DNA from: Salvelinus alpinus
Lineage: Eukaryota; Chordata; Actinopteri; Salmoniformes; Salmonidae
Length of the DNA stretch: 64,000 nucleotides
Assembly: GCF_045679555.1 (NCBI RefSeq)
Contig: NC_092089.1
Coordinates: forward strand, 682,001-746,000
Direction: 5' to 3'
Numbering within the stretch: the first letter of the stretch is position 1; the number at the start of each line of letters is the position of its first letter. Positions 60,204 to 64,000 of the stretch are shown piece by piece. Position numbers and translations under genes: made by a program. The notes under the pieces are model-generated. The model made no database searches. It had not been told where the DNA came from and saw nothing but the letters and a program-made list of their open reading frames with translations.

Positions 60204-60400
60204 ACGGTCAAAACCGGGGAAAACTAGAAAACAGGAACTAGAGAAAGACAGGATCAGGGGAAAAAAGGAATGACCAAACAAAACGAACTGGCAACAGACA
60301 AACAGTGAACACGGGTATAAATACCCTGGGGATAATGGGGAAGATGGGTGACACCTGGAGGGGGTGGAGACAATCACAAAGACAGGTGAATCTGATCAGG
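60204..60400 (-). mobile_element. Probable dispersed transposon/LTR fragment
   Basis: Single-copy within the window. It contains AAAACTAGAAAACAGGAACT, CAAAACGAACTGGCAACAG, GGGTATAAATACCC and GACACCTGGAGG, followed by CACAAAGACAGGTGAA. I recall this string of motifs from abundant dispersed repeats of salmonid genomes, where it looks like the end of an LTR-type element read on the minus strand; the TATAAATA box would fit an LTR promoter. The recognition is from memory and unverified. No ORF or terminal repeat can be defined here, so it is at most a fragment. Confidence 0.35.
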
Positions 60401-60656
60401 ATGTAAATTCGTCCATATTGATGTTCCTCCATGTCGCCGCCCTGCCCTGCATTCCCCAACAGATTTGAAACAGTCTGTTGTGTTTTAACTTGTGAACTAT
60501 GTGGCATATTGTCTTGACTAGGCTGAAGAAACAGTTAAATAACATGGCCTAATGTTGTGTACTGTATTTAATGAGATTACACACACCGCCAAGTTCACTC
60601 TCTGTGAATCGCTCTAGAATTACACATGGAGGACAATAAAACTGTCCCACACTGTA
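60401..60656. other. Unique spacer, no gene seen
   Basis: About 250 bases without tandem structure or a credible ORF. It includes AATAAAACTGTCCC near 60636, which could pass for a polyA signal but has no upstream gene to serve. Confidence 0.6.
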
Positions 60657-61168
60657 CACACCTCCCATAGTCTGATGAGGTACTATAGAGAGTACTGAAC
60701 ACACCTCCCATAGTCTGATGAGGTAATATAGAGAGTACTGAACACACCTCCCATAGTCTGATGAGGTACTATAGAGAGTACTGAACACACCTCCCATAGT
60801 CTGATGAGGTACTATAGAGAGTACTGAACACACCTCCCATAGTCTGATGAAGTAATATAGAGAGTACTGAACACACCTCCCATAGTCTGATGAGGTAATA
60901 TAGAGAGTACTGAGCACACCTCCCATAGTCTGATGAGGTAATATAGAGAGTACTGAACACACCTCCCATAGTCTGATGAGGTAATATAGAGAGTACTGAA
61001 CACACCTCCCATAGTCTGATGAGGTACTATAGAGAGTACTGAACACACCTCCCATAGTCTGATGAGGTAATATAGAGAGCACTGAACACACCTCCCATAG
61101 TCTGATGAGGTACTATAGAGAGTACTGAACACACCTCCCATAGTCTGATGAGGTAATATAGAGAGCAA
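60657..61168 (+). repeat. 43-bp minisatellite, 12 units
   Basis: Twelve units begin with CACACCTCCCATAGTCTGAT (60657, 60700 and so on, exact period 43 bp). Units alternate irregularly between GAGGTACTATAG and GAGGTAATATAG. In the TACTATAG form, GTACT and AGTAC flank ATAGAG and could form a 5-bp hairpin. The minus-strand ORFs over this array are frame artefacts of the repeat. Confidence 0.95.
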
Positions 61169-61468
61169 TCACTGGGGAATGTTCTGTCTATTTCTAAATA
61201 TCAATTTCGATTGAACATTAAGTAATTTAAAAGTATATTTAAACACCTCTACTTTCATGAAACACTCACGTATATGTGTAAACACAATTAAAAGTGTATA
61301 ATTGTTGGTTAAAAAACGACAGCGTCATTTAATTTCCACTTGAACACACACTCTCTCACACTGAATACTAAGGAGCCTCAGGCAGTGCTTTGACAGGATG
61401 TCTTGTCCGGTCTCTGTAGGGTGTCTGAGATGTGAAGGAGGAAGGATGAAGAAGAGGATGAGGAAGAT
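61169..61468. other. Unique AT-rich spacer, no gene seen
   Basis: About 300 bases, AT-rich in the first two thirds (AGTATATTTAAACACC, TTAAAAAACG), then a mixed segment up to GGAAGATGAAGAAGAGG that grades into the next purine-rich array. No ORF, RNA gene or transposon end is recognisable. Confidence 0.6.
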
Positions 61469-62297
61469 ATGCTGTATTCCTGGGAGAGACAGGAGGAAGG
61501 AGGAGGTGCTGTATTCCTGGGAGAGACAGGAGGAGGAAGGAGGTACTGTATTCCTGGGAGAGACAGGAGGAGGAAAAAGGAGGTACTGTATTCCTGGGAG
61601 AGACAGGAGGAGGAAGGAGGAGGTACTGTATTCCTGGGAGAGACAGGAGGAGGAAGGAGGTGCTGTATTCCTGGGAGAGACAGGAGGAGGAAGGAGGTAC
61701 TGTATTCCTGGGAGAGACAGGAGGAGGAAGGAGAAGGTGCTGTATTCCTGGGAGAGACAGGAGGAGGAAGAAGGAGGTGCTGTATTCCTGGGAGAGACAG
61801 GAGGAGGAGGAAGGAGGTGCTGTATTCCTGGGAGAGACAGGAGGAAGAAGGAGGTACTGTATTCCTGGGAGAGACAGGAGGAAGGAGGAGGTGCTGTATT
61901 CCTGGGAGAGACAGGAGGAAGAAGGAGGTGCTGTATTCCTGGGAGAGACAGGAGGAGGAAGGAGGTACTGTATTCCTGGGAGAGACAGGAGGAAGGAGGA
62001 GGTACTGTATTCCTGGGAGAGACAGGAGGAAGAAGGAGGTGCCATATTCCTGGGAGAGACAGGAGGAGGAAGGAGGTACCGTATTCCTGGGAGAAACAGG
62101 AGGAGGAAGGAGGTGATGTATTCCTGGGAGAGACAGGAGGAGGAAGGAGGGACTGTATTCCTGGGAGAGACAGGAGGAGGAGGTACTGTATTCCTGGGAG
62201 AGACAGGAGGAAGGAGGAGGTACTGTATTCCTGGGAGAGACAGGAGGAAGGAGGAGGTACTGTATTCCTGGGAGAGACAGGAGGAGGAGCAGGAGGC
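61469..62297 (+). repeat. ~37-bp purine-rich minisatellite, 22 units
   Basis: Twenty-two copies of a unit with the constant core TATTCCTGGGAGAGACAGG, followed by a variable purine block (GAGGAAGGAGG, GAAGAAGGAGG, GAGGAGGAAGGAGG and others), so the period varies around 34-43 bp. The constant core and length-variable purine tail suggest slippage confined to the GGA/GAA part. All + frames lack stops, so the long ORFs 61398-62312, 61469-62116 and 61660-62331 are artefacts. Confidence 0.94.
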
Positions 62298-62423
62298 TCA
62301 GACTCAGTATAATTGTGTTGGTAAAGAATAACAGAGCTTACTTCTCTCTAGAGAGGCCTAAGGAACTTAATTGTATTCTTCCACTTACCAGCTCACACAT
62401 ATACGCAAGCATAAACACATGCA
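62298..62423. other. Short unique spacer
   Basis: About 125 bases between two arrays. No gene, transposon end or RNA feature is recognisable. Confidence 0.55.
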
Positions 62424-62440
62424 CAACACACACACACACA

Positions 62441-62531
<91 letters not shown>

Positions 62532-62536
62532 ACAGA
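62424..62536 (+). repeat. (CA)n microsatellite
   Basis: About 110 bases of nearly pure CA dinucleotide interrupted by a few GACA or CAGACA units near both ends. Length polymorphism between individuals is expected. Confidence 0.97.
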
Positions 62537-62550
62537 CCCCCCCCCCCCCC
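62537..62550 (+). repeat. Poly-C tract
   Basis: Fourteen consecutive C directly after the CA microsatellite (CAGACCCC...). Homopolymer length is error-prone in sequencing. Confidence 0.95.
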
Positions 62551-62632
62551 TGTGGAACAGTGTATTATGAAGTGATTGATGTTGTGAGGTTCTGGGTTGA
62601 GAGGAGATTAGATGGGACTGGAGATGATCTAT
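62551..62632. other. Short unique spacer
   Basis: About 80 bases with no recognisable feature, grading into the 16-bp array through GGACTGGAGATGATCTATAG. Confidence 0.55.
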
Positions 62633-63140
62633 AGAGACTGGAGGCAGTAGAGACTGGAGGCAGTAGAGACTGGAGGCAGTAGAGACTGGAGGCAGTAGAG
62701 ACTGTTAGCAGTAGAGACTGTTAGCAGTAGAGACTGGAGGCAGTAGAGACTGGAGGCAGTAGAGACTGGAGGCCGTAGAGACTGGAGGCCGTAGAGACTG
62801 GAGGCCGTAGAGACTGGAGGCCGTAGAGACTGAAGGCCGTAGAGACTGGAGGCAGTAGAGACTGGAGGCAGTAGAGACTGGAGGCAGTAGAGACTGGAGG
62901 CAGTAGAGACTGGAGGCAGTAGAGACTGGAGGCAGTAGAGACTGGAGGCAGTAGAGACTGGAGGCAGTAGAGACTGAAGTGGGTAGAGACTGGAGGCAGT
63001 AGAGACTGACGGCAGTAGAGACTGAAGGCATTAGAGACTGAAGGCATTAGAGACTGAAGGCAGTAGAGACTGAAGGCAGTAGAGACCGGAGGCAGTAGAG
63101 ACTGGAGGCAGTAGAGACTGAAGGCTGTAGAGACCGTCAG
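62633..63140 (+). repeat. 16-bp minisatellite, ~31 units
   Basis: Tandem copies of AGAGACTGGAGGCAGT with frequent variants (GGCCGT, GTTAGCAGT, GAAGGCATT, GAAGTGGGT, CCGGAGG). Runs of identical variants sit side by side, such as five consecutive GGCCGT units at about 62760-62840, as expected from local tandem duplication. Minus-strand ORFs here are artefacts. Confidence 0.95.
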
Positions 63141-63254
63141 GCTAAGATGTGTGTTGACAGGGAGGGTAACTGGGTGATTGAACAATGAGGAAACAACTGT
63201 ATCACAAATCACACACTCTGATTGTCCTCTCCTCCTCTCCCTGATGCTCCTTTC
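63141..63254. other. Short unique spacer
   Basis: About 115 bases without tandem structure or ORF; pyrimidine-rich at its end (CCTCTCCTCCTCTCCC) just before the polypurine tract. Confidence 0.55.
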
Positions 63255-63412
63255 AAGGAGAAGAGAAGAGAAGAGAAGAGAAGAGAAGAGAAGAGAAGAG
63301 AAGAGAAGAGAAGAGAAGAGAAGAGAAGAGATGGAGAAGAGAAGAGATGGAGAAGAGAAGAGAAGAGAAGAGAAGAGAAGAGAAGAGAAGAGAAGAGAAG
63401 AGAAGAGAAGAA
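63255..63412 (+). repeat. (AGAAG)n polypurine microsatellite
   Basis: About 158 bases of pentameric AGAAG/GAGAA, interrupted only by two GATGG units (about 63330 and 63347). The strand is otherwise purely A and G and contains mirror symmetry (GAAGAGAAG), the sequence condition for intramolecular triplex (H-DNA). Confidence 0.95.
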
Positions 63413-64000
63413 CACACCTTCCATAGTTCTACAGTAGAGGGATGTTGTGTCTCCACAGAGAGTCCTGTCCTCTCCAGACACAGTTCTACAGTAGAGGGAT
63501 GTTGTGTCTCCACAGAGAGCCCTGTCCTCTCCAGACACAGTTCTACAGTAGAGGGATGTTGTGTCTCCACAGAGAGTCCTGTCCTCTCCAGACACAGTTC
63601 TACAGTAGAGGGATGTTGTTGTCTCCACAGAGAGCCCTGTCCTCTCCAGACACAGTTCTACAGTAGAGGGATGTTGTGTCTCCACAGAGAGCCCTGTCCT
63701 CTCCAGACACAGTTCTACAGTAGAGGGATGTTGTTGTCTCCACAGAGAGCCCTGTCCTCTCCAGACACAGTTCTACAGTAGAGGGATGTTGTTGTCTCCA
63801 CAGAGAGCCCTGTCCTCTCCAGACACAGTTCTACAGTAGAGGGATGTTGTGTCTCCACAGAGAGTCCTGTCCTCTCCAGACACAGTTCTACAGTAGAGGG
63901 ATGTTGTTGTCTCCACAGAGAGCCCTGTCCTCTCCAGACACAGTTCTACAGTAGAGGGATGTTGTGTCTCCACAGAGAGCCCTGTCCTCTCCAGACACCA
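63413..64000 (+). repeat. 57-bp minisatellite, ~10 units, continuing past the right edge
   Basis: Units begin with CAGTTCTACAGTAGAGGG (63481, 63538 and so on) with a 57-bp period. A one-base longer form has GATGTTGTTGTCTCC instead of GATGTTGTGTCTCC, and a second site alternates GAGAGTCC and GAGAGCCC. The first partial unit is preceded by GAACACACCTTCCATAGT, which resembles the start of the 43-bp repeat. ORFs here are repeat artefacts. Confidence 0.95.

Noticed and set aside
60204..60400. Complete LTR retrotransposon at the right side.
   Set aside because: Only about 200 bases of resemblance, no gag/pol ORF, no second LTR and no target-site duplication; kept only as a low-confidence fragment.
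59817..63973. Long ORFs in the minisatellites (for example 304 codons at 61398-62312 and 180 codons at 60549-61091 on the minus strand).
   Set aside because: Low-complexity translations of tandem repeats, open in several overlapping frames at once, with no domain or codon evidence for a gene.

Overview
The window looks like non-coding, repeat-dominated vertebrate DNA, most probably from a teleost and quite possibly a salmonid. The lineage call rests on the LINE at 49.8-54.9 kb, whose start (CCAAG-ATGGCGTAGCAG type), L2/CR1-type endonuclease-RT protein and 3' end (CTACCTGGTTAAATAAAGG followed by an A-rich tail) match elements I know as abundant in salmonid and related fish genomes. That is recognition from memory, not a search. 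There are no bacterial features, host protein-coding genes, tRNAs or rRNAs that I can support.

Layout. (1) 1-49812: one uninterrupted satellite/minisatellite array with a 51-bp unit (a shorter 49-bp variant recurs), roughly 980 copies, running off the left edge. It has a nested higher-order structure: a 765-bp offset near 6 kb, a clean 863-bp (17-monomer) higher-order repeat between 32 and 41 kb, and a 3343-bp offset duplication at 44-49 kb. (2) 49813-54917: a full-length-looking L2/CR1-superclade LINE on the + strand. It has a 1.4-kb 5' UTR with three near-identical tandem 207/208-bp monomers, one intact 1097-codon ORF (N-terminal region with a 2A-like ribosome-skipping motif, APE endonuclease, reverse transcriptase), and a 3' UTR ending in a perfect CTTG-loop hairpin and an A-rich tail. 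(3) 54918-55362: four 42-bp minisatellite units, a short spacer and about three 55-bp units. (4) 55363-59435: the same 51-bp satellite in the opposite orientation (about 80 units). (5) 59436-59840: the same 42-bp minisatellite, also inverted. (6) 59841-64000: a cluster of unrelated tandem arrays (TCAGGG/GCAGG, 43-bp, about 37-bp purine-rich, CA, 16-bp, AGAAG, 57-bp) separated by short unique stretches. One of these stretches, at 60.2-60.4 kb, resembles a dispersed transposon/LTR fragment.

How it fits together. The large array and its inverted copy flank the LINE, so the locus is a giant interrupted inverted repeat with an apparently coding-competent retrotransposon in the spacer. The many long ORFs in the 51-bp array are artefacts: 51 is a multiple of 3 and two of the three frames on one strand lack stops, so the frames stay open until a 49-bp variant or a variant unit breaks them. 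The only credible protein-coding gene is the LINE ORF. The most interesting biology is the 2A-like motif and 5' UTR monomer organisation of the LINE, and the higher-order and inverted structure of the satellite.
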